64,000 nt of DNA from Physcia stellaris (Eukaryota; Ascomycota; Lecanoromycetes; Caliciales; Physciaceae), in contig JABSSW010000028.1 in the NCBI GenBank assembly GCA_018902385.1, forward strand, positions 248,001-312,000, in the 5' to 3' direction. A program made the translations under genes and the position numbers. The notes under the pieces are model-generated. The model saw only the letters and a list, made by a program, of their open reading frames with translations, did no database searches and was not told where the DNA came from. Below, piece by piece: positions 36,464 to 47,904 of this stretch (the stretch's first letter is position 1; each line of letters opens with the position of its first letter).

Positions 36464-38207
36464 ATGGCCGCGCCTGAGATCACCGGCGCAGGTGAGCCGT
36501 CAAGGGGGAAAACAGCCTGTAGTGCTTGCTTGCTGACAATGGTTTTCAGCAAAGCGTGATGAAATCGCCAGGCTGATGGGTATCCTAGAGCTCGACTTTG
36601 AACAAAAGAATATTTTGCCACCACGTGAGAGGTTTCTGCATGCAAGATGTCTAGGGTATGCCCAACTAATATACTATGCATAGAGAGAAATGCACTTTTA
36701 CGCGAGCTGAAGACATACATACGCACTGTTGAGGACTCCGATCCACTCTTCACATTAGCCGTACGACATCATTGATCAACAAAATGCCCGAGTGCTGACT
36801 TTTGGTCCACACAGGGGGTTAGAACCTTGAGTCGGCATAGCTATGATGGAAGTTCCCTTACAACTTCTCGAGAAGCTCTAAAATGCCTTGCCAACGTCTT
36901 GCTCCTTGAAGCAAAGACACGACAAATATTCGTGGATTTAGGTTACCCCAAAAAGGCAGCAGATAGACTGAAAGTAGAAGTCTCTCTTGGTCCTACATTA
37001 CTTGAATTCTGATCGTTACTAGAACGGCAACCGTGAAGACGAGTTGCTGAACTCCCGTGTGCTCTTTCTTATGACCTACGGCACCACACTTAGCTTCCAT
37101 GACCTTTTTGACCACCACCAGCTTGCCGATAGCATAAATTCAGTACGACGACTTCCTCTAGTCAGACCGTTTACAGATAGCTCATGAGAATACCAGAACA
37201 TTGCCCGCCATTCCAAACTCTACTCAAAGTCGAATTCCAAGACGCCGCCTTCCTCAGCCGATTCTCTAGCTTTGTCGGAAACCCTCAAGCTACTGTTCAA
37301 CCTAGCACAATACTACCCACAGCAGTCACCTAATTTCGCCAAATCCGTTCCGTGTGTCCTAAAAATCCTCAATCGCATCGCGCTCCCTTCACCACCGCTA
37401 CAACCTCCAGTTACATACCTAATCAATTCTCTACTCAACCTTGATCTCGAAAGTGGTAGTAATAAGCCGCTTTTTCCAAAGTCGGACGAGAAATGCAACG
37501 TCATCCGCTTGACATCGATTCTTGACATCGCAGTCCGGACTTACAAGGAAGAGCAGCTTGAGACGCTCGCCACTCCCCTCCTGACTCTCCTGAGGAGGGT
37601 ATACGAACTTGCTCCTCCATCTGTGGCAGTGCATATGAAGACTTTACTGCTACCGTCCAACGAAGAAAGAGCGCAGCCTCTTGGTCATTCTGATACTCTT
37701 GCTGCATGGCTCCTTCGACTGTCTACATCGCCAGTGGCGCCCAATATTCGGGAAAGCATATCTAGCCTCATGTTCGAGCTATCGGATAAAGATGCGACGA
37801 GCTTTGTGCGCAATGTCGGGTATGGATTTGCATCAGGCTTTCTGATGACACACGACCTACCCGTACCAGAGAACGCTCTTGAGGGGTGGAGTACCGGTGG
37901 AAGCGGGAGCACGGGGATCGAGGATCTTGGGGAGAAAGTTACGAACGTGGATGGGAACGAAATAAATCCTGTGACAGGGCAGAGGAGAGACATGGAGCCG
38001 GAACCGCCCGGGCCTGAGATGACAGACGCCGAGAAGGAGAGGGAGGCTGAGAAGCTGTTCGTACTTTTTGAGCGGTTGGTGACATCACGATGACCCCATG
38101 GTGGAAGTTTGCTGATACTGCTTAGGCTGAAAGCTAATGGCGTAATCAATGTCGAGAATCCAGTTACGAAAGCAGTGCGAGAAGGCCGCTTCGAAGAGCT
38201 TGAATGA
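36464..38207 (+). CDS. ric8: Ric8/synembryn, chaperone and GEF for G-alpha subunits
   Basis: Ric8 folds and activates heterotrimeric G-alpha proteins, and in filamentous fungi it acts in growth and development signalling. Seven exons (36464-36491, 36550-36624, 36684-36760, 36815-36973, 37023-37142, 37197-38074, 38126-38207) join in phase to 472 aa. Conserved blocks are TTSREALKCLANVLLLE, TRQIFVDLGYPKKAADRLK, RVLFLMTYGTTL, ETLKLLFNLAQYYP, PPVTYLINSLLNLD and NPVTGQRRDMEPE. The tail is FERLKANGVINVENPVTKAV. This is an armadillo-like helical protein. The second intron uses GTGAGA at 36625 rather than the later GTATGC, which would leave an unlikely 32-nt intron. The last intron needs a GTTGGT donor at 38075 to bring in the conserved tail; reading through stops at 38093. 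Confidence 0.9.
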
Positions 38208-38711
38208 CTGCGTCCCATGAAAGCGCAGCTATGGGACTTGCGTATACTATCTAAAGAAGGGTTATAAGCCAAGATCCGGAAGCCGCTGTAACTTTATTCT
38301 CTAACGGTGTCTACCTGGCTATGATAAACCCCCCTCCCCTTCTTCCATCAAACATCGGAGGTGGAACTCTTTCATTCTGTGAGCAGGATATGTGTCTTCT
38401 GCGCCCTTTCATATCATTCGTAGACGTCCACGTTTTGACTTGCGCCCATTCTGTGAGGGGATTTCCGGGCAAGATAACTAGGTAGCTTGTATGATTCGTT
38501 CCTTCCTCGCTCTTTTGCGAAATTAGTCCCCTCTAATCGGATGGCAATATCCCGGAAGCTCATGCTGGAGCGACGTGATGCTATTTCGGTGGTATTGGAT
38601 AAAGGCTACCTCCTAATTCGCCATTTAAATGACGTCGTCTCAAACCCCTTCGAAGCTTAACAAGTGACCTGAGCCCTCTTACGTATTAGGAAGTCTCCTG
38701 AATCCGACTTA
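38208..38711. other. Intergenic between convergent genes
   Basis: These are the 3' flanks of ric8 and dph2. I see no gene or repeat. Confidence 0.55.
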
Positions 38712-40430
38712 TTAGGTCCTCGAAGCTCCATCGCGTTGCACATAACCTCTGGCTATCCCACTCCTGCCTTCTTCCACAGCGGCACCAGCTGGATCAGCAT
38801 CCTCATGCGCGATTTCGAAATCGCTGCCAAGTCCTGTCCAGGTCCTTTCTGACCGAAGATACTCTGCTGCCGGAGAGAGCTCGCCTCCGACAACGGCCAG
38901 GTCCCCTTTTGCACGCTTGATTAACGCATTGCCGACGTCCTGCCTTCTGTCGTTCCCTAAGGGCATACGATTGGCGGCAGCTAGTGAGGGCTGCATTGGT
39001 CTTGAATGAGAAACGTACCGACCTGTTCGGAGATCGAACTCTGGCGGTGCGGATTCGTCTTCTGAATCAATTTCCCCATCGTCATCTCCCCTCCCTCTGC
39101 TTGCCTCTGAAACTCCTAAACCGTTGCTACTCGTCTTTGCAGCCATGCTCGAGCCGTTCATGTCCGGACCAACCTGATCCGCAGCATCAAGGATCGCCTG
39201 AAAATCACTCCTCCATGTCCCCGTCCAAACCCTCTCGTCGTCCCGTTTCAGCGCCAAGCCAAGCTCAAAAGGCGTTATCACCGGCTTCCAAAAGTCTTTA
39301 CTTTCAACTAGCGAACTCTCCCAACATCCGATTACGACCCAAGCACCGATTTCACTGAAGTTGGCGACTTTAGCAGCGTTAATCTTGCCCACCACGAAGG
39401 TGTAGCTTTTCTTTCCAGCCGCGAGAATCTGCGACTTGACGTGTTCCACGATGTGGATGTAATTCTTGACACTTAGCGTATTGATCAGGATTCCAAATAT
39501 TGGGACAGTGCTGACGGATGTGAGAAGAGCATAGCGTCTACTCAGAGCCCGTGCCGTTGAGACAGTTATGAGCTTATTTGGTTGCTCACACGAAGAATTT
39601 GCGACCGGGTAAATGTAAATTCGAGAAACTCGAGATGAGAGCGTTAGCAACAAAGCTTCCGGGGGATTGGCAATGTGAAATAATTCCCATTCACTGAGCT
39701 TTGAGGGGTCTGCTTCTACTTCAGGAGGAACAGTACGGTTGGGCAATGCTGAAGAGGGCTCATGTATTATGTTCGTTGAAAACACTTGAGTGTAGCCTAT
39801 AACCCTCAGTCGTTCAACTATCTTAACAAGATGACTCGAATATGGAATATCAGCCATGAGGATAACTTTGCAGTCCCTCTTCAAGTAAGTTTCCAGAAAT
39901 GCTACAATGACCAAGTCAATATTTAAGTTTTGCTCTGTAAAGACGTAGATTACTGGCAGTCTTGCAGTAGGCGAAAGACACGAGCGGCCATAGTGCACCA
40001 CGACGTCTGCGCCAACGTGCTCGCTTGCTATCTCATCAACGCAACAGGATCCGTACGAGGTATCTGCCAGAATGTATGGCCGTATCTCAGTTGAACCACT
40101 GTCCCCAAAACCAATGGAGGCGACGCCCGTGTTAATCTCATGAATCGATGATGCCCTCGCATGAGATGCTCCACCTCGAAAGCCATCTCGTAAGAGTTCA
40201 AAAACCTTGGGAGCATCCGGTAGCATTTCGTCGGGAAATTGAAGGGCCACTCGTGACCATTTCCCTTTCTTTATCTCGGCTAGTGTTCGCTCAATCTCAT
40301 AGGTAATATATATCTGTTCATCGGAACGTTGACTTTTGCCATCATGGGCAACTTGGGCAAGCTCGTCACTTTCAAACAGATGTTCAGCTGGCGTTGAAAG
40401 TAGAGGGGCTGATTGGAGAGTCTCAGACAT
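38712..40430 (-). CDS. dph2: Diphthamide biosynthesis protein Dph2
   Basis: Dph1-Dph2 is an iron-sulfur radical-SAM-type heterodimer that adds the 3-amino-3-carboxypropyl group of S-adenosylmethionine to a histidine of elongation factor 2. This is a single uninterrupted exon of 572 codons. Family blocks are WSRVALQFPDEMLPDA, ILADTSYGSCCVDEIASEH (cluster-ligand Cys region), ADVVVHYGRSCLSPT and PVIYVFTE. Further on are IFGILINTLSVKNYI, SYTFVVGKINAAKVANF and VVIGCWESSLVESKDFWKP (second Cys region). The C-terminal 120 residues are less conserved. The length fits fungal Dph2 as I recall it. It converges with ric8. Confidence 0.93.
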   Translation of the reverse strand: MSETLQSAPLLSTPAEHLFESDELAQVAHDGKSQRSDEQIYITYEIERTLAEIKKGKWSRVALQFPDEMLPDAPKVFELLRDGFRGGASHARASSIHEINTGVASIGFGDSGSTEIRPYILADTSYGSCCVDEIASEHVGADVVVHYGRSCLSPTARLPVIYVFTEQNLNIDLVIVAFLETYLKRDCKVILMADIPYSSHLVKIVERLRVIGYTQVFSTNIIHEPSSALPNRTVPPEVEADPSKLSEWELFHIANPPEALLLTLSSRVSRIYIYPVANSSCEQPNKLITVSTARALSRRYALLTSVSTVPIFGILINTLSVKNYIHIVEHVKSQILAAGKKSYTFVVGKINAAKVANFSEIGAWVVIGCWESSLVESKDFWKPVITPFELGLALKRDDERVWTGTWRSDFQAILDAADQVGPDMNGSSMAAKTSSNGLGVSEASRGRGDDDGEIDSEDESAPPEFDLRTGRYVSHSRPMQPSLAAANRMPLGNDRRQDVGNALIKRAKGDLAVVGGELSPAAEYLRSERTWTGLGSDFEIAHEDADPAGAAVEEGRSGIARGYVQRDGASRT

Positions 40431-41903
40431 TGCTCCTCAGAATCTACGATGATGGCCGAGTCAGGAAAGTCAATTCTCCAGCCTATGTTCAAGGTGACGA
40501 AGACTCATTTAGAATACCAAATCTAAGTCCCTTAGCGCGCTACCTAACCACGTCCGATTACCCGGCAGTCAGCCCCGAATAGTTAATGGCCGTCACCTCC
40601 ACCTTTCTAAGTTTTTCCTCTTCATACTTACCTTGTTGGAGCAACCGTGATCAAAAAGACGGTCTGCTATGATTCGAGCCCTGCATTGCACATCGCGGAG
40701 GCAAGAGTTATCGAATTACCTTCGGGTACTTCGCTGGCGCAATTTTTGATGGTCCGCCCTCATTTTCGAGGCAGTTTTCATCATTGACGTTGCTACATGC
40801 AATGCTTTGAAGAAGACATCGACACAAAGCAGAAGGCGCTGCGGATGTTCACGGTCAAGCTTTTAGATCAATCGACTAGGCAACCTCGTGTTCCTTGCTG
40901 CTAAGGTACTCGTATCAGATTTGAAAGCCTGTATGAAGGGATATGGGCATGAAGTAGAAGCACCGATGCTGTACCGAGAGTACTCTAGGATGTTAAAGAG
41001 CACACAGCTTGACAGGAACCATTACACCTCAACAGTTTTACCACAATTGACGTACCACTTCATATTACTATTTAGCAGTATCGTAATTCCCAACATTATC
41101 CCTGCCAGGCATTGATGCTACATATCTAGAATAAGGGCACAAGCTTTGGAACAAGCCTCAATAGTGGAAACGATTTCAAGCTGTTTGCGAACATTATGAT
41201 GGTAGGTTGAGAAGAGCATGTTCCATCCCTCGTCACCCCTAAGCACATGTATTTTGATTCGCCCCACCGGGAACTCAGTCCGTGCCTCTGTACCTCGTAC
41301 CTCCGTATGGATTACCTTCTTACCCTCGCGCTTCTTCACCCTGCATCAAAACACAGTGCTTATTCAACCCGAAGACAGAAACCAATCCAAACATCATACC
41401 CCTACATGAAAACGTATCCCCAGCAAGAGGAGAACATGCAAACCATGATCGGAGAGATGCAAATGCAGATGCGTGCCACCCAAATTTGACGAGAAACAAG
41501 CATTTCCTTGGCTCTCCCTGAGCTTGGCAGCGTCATCAGGGACGCATGTGGTACGAGTACAGATATCAGAACGAAGAAACCCCGGGCGTCTCAGTATGTG
41601 TCTTTCCTTTGCGCCATGTTGTCCCAACCAAAAATGCCTTTCATGTTCATTCTAGTCCGCCAATGTTTCTACTTCCTGTCGCTCTCAGCGCAGTCGTTCC
41701 AGCCAGCCACACCCTAGCATCCCGAGTCTCATGGCATTGTTGCCATCATCTTGCAAGAGGCGCGTTTCTCGATGATGTCCTACTTCGCACTCTTCTTTTC
41801 GATAGTACAGACTACTAACCATCCCCCGGAAGATCAAGTGGTCCGGCATTGAATACAGGCTGTCCAATGACCGAACGTTGATGCTTCGTGGGGATCTGAG
41901 ACC
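40431..41903. other. Divergent intergenic region, dph2 / palF
   Basis: This 1.47 kb stretch has only short frames, none with a domain. It should carry the dph2 promoter and a long palF upstream region. I found no clear PacC-type cluster (GCCAAG) by eye, but my scan was not exhaustive. Confidence 0.45.
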
Positions 41904-44368
41904 ATGAAATCCACAGCAGCAGCCACCAATGCCACCCAGACACCTTCTAGGCCGGCAAAACTACTCTCTAGAGTCACTACGCATTTCGCTTCACGAAAAC
42001 GATCTCATGCCGAATTCTACATCCAGACCGACGAGCCATACCGGCAATACTCTCCAGGCGATAGAATTAAAGGATGTGTTAACATGAAAGTTGACAAGGC
42101 CGTCAACATTACTCACTTAATCGTCTGCCTACATGGATTTGTCAAAGTCTTCAACAATGCTAGACTGCCTGGTCAATATGTGCCACGTGACGGAGCGCCG
42201 CTGGGAACGGGTAACGGGAGTAGCAAGAAAGGAGCGGAGTATTTTGGGAACGGGTTTGCTTCGCTGTTTGAGGATGAAGTTGTGCTTTGCGGTCAAGGTC
42301 GGCTGCTTCCTTCGGCATACCAATTCAAGTTTGAGCTTGAGCTCCCCTTAGAAGGACTGCCGAGTAGCATCGATGTAAGACCGTTCCTCAATCTGGCTCG
42401 CTCTGACACGCACTCACAATTGGATTAGTTCGAACGTGGAACGATATCTTATATGCTCACTTCAACATTGACCAAGCCAACCACGATCTCACCCAAGAGT
42501 AGTTGCCACTGGAAGATCAAAGTTGTGGAAGGCATTGACGTCGCTTGGTCGCAGCAGCCGAAACCTAAAGTGGTGTCGTTAGAGCCGGTCTCCAAGGGAA
42601 ACAAAGGCAAAGGTAGTGCAAAACGAATGGATCCCATCGGCACTGCTCATCAGGGCTTCAAACCTACTGCAGACTCGGCTGAGGTGCGGTCCTCTGGCGA
42701 TCCGCCCCAAAGTCCAGCTCGTAGTGACACAAGTTCTGTCAGCGCGACAAGCAGTAATGGCTTCAGTTGGCAGATCCGCTCCTCGACTTCGACCGGGAAA
42801 CATTCAAGTGAAGAGACAGAACCTAGAAACTTTGGCGGTATAAACGCGACGATTGAGGTTCTGCGTGGTGGATGTCTGCCCGGCGACTCATTACCCATCC
42901 AGGTTTCAGTCAACCACACTAAAGCAGTTAAAAGCTTACAAGGCATCATTGTCACACTCTATCGTCTAGCACGTGTGGACACCCATCCCGCCATACCACT
43001 CGGCCCGAGGACAGGAGACAAGAAACCAGAGTATGAAGACTACTACCCCAAATCTCGGACCGGACTAGGCGGACTTTCATTAACATCAGCAGGCTCAAGT
43101 CGGGCCTTTCGGCAGGATCTAAATCAGACTTTTGCGCCACTAATTGTAGATCCACGGTCCTTGACGGCCGTCGTCAAAACCTCTCTGCAAGTGCCTGAGG
43201 ATCTCTTTCCGACTATCAGCAATGTACCTGGGCAGATGATCAGTTTCAGATATTATGTCGAAATTGTCGTTGACTTGCGCGGTAAACTTGCAAACCAAAA
43301 CCGGGTTCGATCTCAACTTGCATTCGTCAATGGAGCCGGAGGCTACGGCCATGGCGATCCGCAGGTTAATGGCGTGGATGGATCAAGCGGTCTAGTCTTC
43401 CCTTTGGCTTCTGGGTTTGGCTGTCTAGATACCTCCCAAATTCGGAGAGAGAAGAGCGTTGTGTCTTGGCCATTCGAGGTAGTTGTTGGTACCAAAGACA
43501 GCGACCGAAAGCGATGCAAGACAAGTGAGAACCCTTTAACACCAGATACTGATTCAGCACAACAAACAACTCCGTTAGCGGGAAGTGGTAGAGAGGGATT
43601 TAATGCGACGGGGGCCAAACACTGCATACAACGCTGTCTAGCCCTCATCGTGTGGAGCCGGACGGCTATTTTGAGGTTCCTCAACACCTAGTCTCGTCGC
43701 CCCAGTATACTGAGGCAGCGCAAACTGTTAGTACTCAAAACCCTATCGCTCCGTCTCCCTAGAAGTAAAATTGATCATCTTCAAATCCTTTATTCCAGCA
43801 AGATTATGTACAGATAACTCCTAATTAGAAAGCAAGATTGCTAATTGAGGCCAAATTCTAGGCTATCATCCCACCACCTGAAGAAGAGACGGACGAGGGC
43901 GACGAGAAAAGTCGACTTAGGAGGGCCGAACAACGGCTACTCCCCAGTGAGCCTCTACTTGACGGTGAACAAGTATCATCAAGCATCATGCAGCCTTCTG
44001 CCCCCGAAGCAATCGACGATGAAGACTTTGTCAGTAGATATAGGATCCATAAGCCCGTAGCTCAAGGACATTGTACGACGCGGAGAGGGACCATAATACC
44101 AAGCTCAAGTCATGGTAGAGCAACCGACGCTGGATCCATGCCCATATTTGCTCCTGGCGCATCTGCACCCAATGATGATAAGCAAGAACATGAAATGCGA
44201 CGTCTGCAAGAAGGAGCCTCTTCACCAGAGCTTTCTACAGACCCCGCCGTTTCCTCAGAGCCTACAGCTCCCATCCTTGACGAAAGTTCTTTCCACGAAG
44301 TTCCTAGCACACCGACGACCACTCACGAATGGCCTGAGAGCGAGCACTTACCCATGTATAGGAAATAA
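41904..44368 (+). CDS. palF: Arrestin-like pH-response regulator PalF/Rim8
   Basis: PalF binds the 7-TM pH sensor PalH and passes the ambient-alkaline signal to ESCRT and PacC. Exons 41904-42374, 42429-43573, 43642-43726 and 43862-44368 give 735 aa. The arrestin N-domain shows FYIQTDEPYRQYSPGDRIKG, ITHLIVCLHGFVKVFNN, YQFKFELELPLEGLPSSIDF and RGTISYMLTSTL. The arrestin C-domain shows INATIEVLRGGCLPGDSLPI, LQGIIVTLYRLARVD and SFRYYVEIVVDLRGKL. The tail has DGYFEVPQ and a conserved-looking RLRRAEQRLLPSEP. The splice at 43574-43641 uses a GTTAGC donor. It is inferred because the frame otherwise ends at 43691 and loses DGYFEVPQ; a sequence error or frameshift is the alternative. The next intron (43727-43861) has a clear CTAAT branch site. 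Confidence 0.85.
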
Positions 44369-44574
44369 ATGTTTTTGGAACACCTTGCCCGCACTGGCAA
44401 TAGTACCCAACGCTTTCATGACTTCGAGAGACATATAGTTATTGCTGTTCAAGCACGCATACGGTTTTGGAGTTGAACTGGACTAAAACGGTCACACTGG
44501 ATATACCCCATGGCTGGCGGCTTATTTAACTTTAGTATCTAGTCGGATAATCTTCCGCGTGTCTGGAAAACCAT

Positions 44575-45235
44575 TCAATCAGGCAGTTGGAGGCCTCTCT
44601 CGGTATTTTCCACCCAAGTCTTTCCCCCTCCTAATTTTCTATCCGTTACCCCTTTGATTGCATTTCTGAAGAAATAGTTCCCATGCGCCGGATAACATAT
44701 ATCCTTTCCTACGTCTCCTTCACTCTGCAGCACCTCATCCCAGACACCTTCTCTGGTTAAGTCCTCGCTCTTAACCCTTTCCGTTCGATCTCCAATCAGC
44801 CATTTCTCATCTATACTTCCTACCAGTATCTCGATCTCGGTAGGAAATTCATCATGTCTCCAGCTTACGGCACTCCCGCATTTGCTACAGAAGCTACGGC
44901 GACCATGAGTGGACGAATGGAACTCGCTGAGCTCTGGAGGGAAGTTTGGCGTTTGAGTGCCGTCTGGTGCTGACCAGGTCACGTTCTTTGGTTCAACGGT
45001 AAGGAAAGGTGCGATCAGTGCGCCTGTCTGTTTCCTGCACTGAGTGCACTGGCAAGTGTGAGACTGCAAGGCCACAGCGTTCCCATTAGTTCTAGCTTTG
45101 ATTAACGTGACACTTGAATGTTGGGTTCACCTGTGGAGGCCATGAATTGGCAGTGGGGAAGTCAACGGTGTAGCGAATCTTGCCGCAAAGGCAGCCCCCG
45201 GTGATACTCTCATGTGCATAGCTTGAAGCCGCCAT
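44575..45235 (-). CDS. GFA / CENP-V-type zinc protein
   Basis: Exons 45235-45131 and 45063-44575 (67-nt intron) give 197 aa. It carries the zinc-binding cysteines of the glutathione-dependent formaldehyde-activating enzyme fold: GGCLCGKIRY, then CQCTQCRKQTG, then FCSKCGSAVSW. Family members bind zinc at two sites, but most fungal ones have no proven formaldehyde activity, so a substrate cannot be named. No targeting signal is seen. It sits head-to-head with ram2, with 421 bases between starts. Confidence 0.9.
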
Positions 45236-45656
45236 TTTGTAGTTATGATAGCCAGTTGCAGAGGATCTGTTGTACTGAGAATCCGTCTGGTCTTTGTATG
45301 GCTTGCCTTGTATTATGGCTTGCCTTGTATGAACCTTGGCCGATGAGTCAGGTCCGCTAGCTGCTGCTACTGCAAGGGACGTACGAGCACCGTGAATCAT
45401 TTCAGCTTCATTGCTTTAGCCTCTAGAAAGCTTCGCTAATCAATTTAACCCATTGGCTCACGGAGGTTGACCCCAACAGGCCCCCGCTTAGCCTCTCTCA
45501 AGCCCTATGACTTAGCCCTTATCGCTAGCGGCCGGGCTTGTTATCTTAGCATTGTCTAAAGTAAAACGTGGGGAAGATGTGCAGAGTGCAGACTGTTCGC
45601 TGCGATTATCAGGAGCCTCTGACCACAATCATTCTCCCGGTATCGACAGTGCGGTC
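45236..45656. promoter_or_regulatory. Divergent promoter, GFA-type gene / ram2
   Basis: There are 421 bases between divergent start codons. It contains a tandem duplication of GCTTGCCTTGTAT near 45301 and 45319, in what would be the upstream region of the GFA-type gene. Confidence 0.5.
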
Positions 45657-46742
45657 ATGGGTAAATACTCCGATTCCGATCAATGGCAGGACATTGTCCC
45701 AATCCCCCAGGACGATGGGGGACCGAATCCTCTTGCGGCCATTGCATACACGGAGGAGTACAGCGAAGCCATGTCATACCTCCGAGCTATCATGGCCGAG
45801 ACTGAAAAGTCCGAGCGAGCGCTGGCTCTTACCGAGGATATCATCCGTATGAACCCGGCACATTATACCGTGTGGTATGTCAACGGGAGCACCCAAAGGT
45901 TTTCACTAGCTAAATCATAAACCTCAGGCTCTACAGGGCGGAGGTCGTCTTCGCGCTAAAGAAAGACCTACTGCAGGAGCTCGAATGGCTCAATAAGATC
46001 TCCTTGAAATACCTGAAGAACTACCAAATATGGTTCGTCAATATCCGTTCCCTCCAACCTTCCCACCTCAGACCCCCAATAGATAGTCCTGACATTCCCT
46101 CCATACAGGCACCACCGCCAAGTAATCATGACCCCAATCCCCACCATCCCCGCCAACGAGCTCTCCTTCCTCAGCCTCATGTTCGAAAAGGATAGCAAAA
46201 ATTACCACGTCTGGTCCTACCGGCAATGGCTCGTCCGGCACTTTTCCATCTGGGATGAGGAGCTCCCTTACATCGAATCGCTCCTCGAGGAAGACGTCCG
46301 CAACAACAGTGTCTGGAACCACCGCTGGTTCGTCGTCTTCTCGCGGTATACGGATCCTACGACGGGCACCGGCGCGGACGCCGCTGCTGTCAAGGCGGAG
46401 CCGGAGATCGTGGAGCGGGAACTGGAGTTCGCGAAGGAGAAGATACGGCTGGCGCCGCAGAATCAGTCGCCGTGGAATTATTTGAGGGGGGTGGTGAGGA
46501 AGAGAGAGGGCGGGATCGCAGTATTGAAGGGCTTTGCGGAGGAATTTGCGGATCTGGGGAGGGAAGATGAGGTCCGGAGTAGTCATGCGTTGGATCTGCT
46601 GGCGGATGTGTATGCAGAAGAGCAGGAGAAGGAGCGGGCGGGGAAGGCGCTGGAATTGCTGGCGAAGAAGTACGATCCCATCAGGAAGAATTATTGGAAT
46701 TATAGGAGAGGGTTGTTGGGGTTGAAGATGGTGGAGGTGTAG
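45657..46742 (+). CDS. ram2: Protein farnesyl/geranylgeranyl transferase type-1 alpha subunit
   Basis: Ram2 is the shared alpha subunit of CaaX farnesyltransferase and geranylgeranyltransferase I, which lipidate Ras and Rho-type proteins. Exons 45657-45874, 45928-46032 and 46109-46742 give 318 aa. Prenyltransferase-alpha repeats are visible in order as HYTVWLYR, NYQIWHHRQ, NYHVWSYRQWL, NNSVWNHRWFV, NQSPWNYLRGV and KNYWNYRRGLL. The first two repeats are each created by a splice inside the Trp codon, which supports both introns; the second uses a GTTCGT donor. The start MGKYSDSDQW is preferred over the longer open frame upstream, which has no ATG. Confidence 0.93.
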
Positions 46743-47904
46743 TGGTTGCAGATCCTGTATTGCGAGTGTTTGTGAAGGCAAGGTAGATACCCAGCATTGG
46801 CCATTCATAGGCGTTCCAGGTAACGGGGAGCATGCTCATCTATCCTGTACGTGCAGCGTTCCATTACTACAAACCCATTCTCACGAATATCGATAGTCAG
46901 CCGCTCGTTAACAGACCGGCAGGTTTACCCATCTTCTCCAGGGTTCGGCGCCACGGTACGGTACCTTAAGGTTGAAAGCCCAACAAGCCCTTGACGTGGG
47001 ATAGACGTTTGAGAATATACTCAATATAGGCTCCATGTGACTTCAGTCGCAGATACAGCATAACAGGCCCCAAAATCCCAGCCCTAAACCCGTCCCCAAC
47101 GAAGCCTAAACTCTAGCCTCTTCACTTTCCCAAAGTGTTCAAAAGGATGGTTTCTCCTTCTTCGGAGACGTGAGCTTCATTGCATCCCTGGACGGTTCTT
47201 TTCAAATTTCATCCCTGTACATGTAGGGCGGTCCGAAAGTTGGTAGCTTTGGTAACTTTTCATAACCATATTTTGGTTTTTGGCTTTTCCCAGTCTCTTT
47301 TCGTGCTGTGCTCGTGGGGCAACGTGGCTCGACCCAGTTGGCTGTTCTCGCGTGTTCTCCCTCTGGATCTCTAATTATGGACGATGGGTCGAGCGTCCGG
47401 GATTGGATGGGAGATATGAGGATTGCTTGAGCGTCTTTTGATTGAGATTGCTTTTCCGAATGGTTTTTTTGAGGGGTTGACTGGGTTGATGCTCTGGGTT
47501 TCATATGGATTATTTTGAGCCGTTCCTTCTTGATGGAAAGAAAAAGAGAGAGAGAGAGAGACGGGGGGGGAGGGAGCCCACGTATCGCAGGTAGGGCCCT
47601 AGAAAAATTCATGAATGGCCCAAATTTGGATCCGTATATACATATTGAACACCTCCTGTATCACAACCGTCTTGGCCAGGGGAGGAAACCCCCGTGAATT
47701 ACTGTAGTCGCCGCCCTCTCGCAACAGACTGTCTTACGGGTGTATGTAACCTCGTAGGATCAAGACGACCATTTGCCAGTGGTGGGAATCTCATGAGTTG
47801 ATACTTGACGGTTGATGAGGTTGTTGGATCCTTTGACGTTCTAAAGACTGCGAGACTCAAGCATAAAGCATTGGAACCTGCTTTAGATTCTTCTCCAACT
47901 TCTT
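46743..47904. other. Intergenic between convergent genes, with an AG microsatellite
   Basis: An (AG)n tract at about 47545-47560 is followed by a run of eight G at 47563-47570. Minus-strand frames here mirror low-complexity sequence and are not supported. Confidence 0.5.
47545..47570. repeat. AG microsatellite plus G run
   Basis: An (AG)n tract of about 16 bases is followed by AC and eight G. It is a simple repeat, probably length-polymorphic. Confidence 0.75.

Noticed and set aside
36656-36687. A 32-nt intron in ric8 with GTATGC donor and GAG acceptor
   Set aside because: It is shorter than any other intron here; the upstream GTGAGA donor gives a normal 59-nt intron and the right frame.
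46068-46808. A 246-codon frame on the minus strand
   Set aside because: It is antisense to the ram2 exon and has the Leu/Pro/Arg-rich composition typical of a shadow frame in GC-rich coding sequence.
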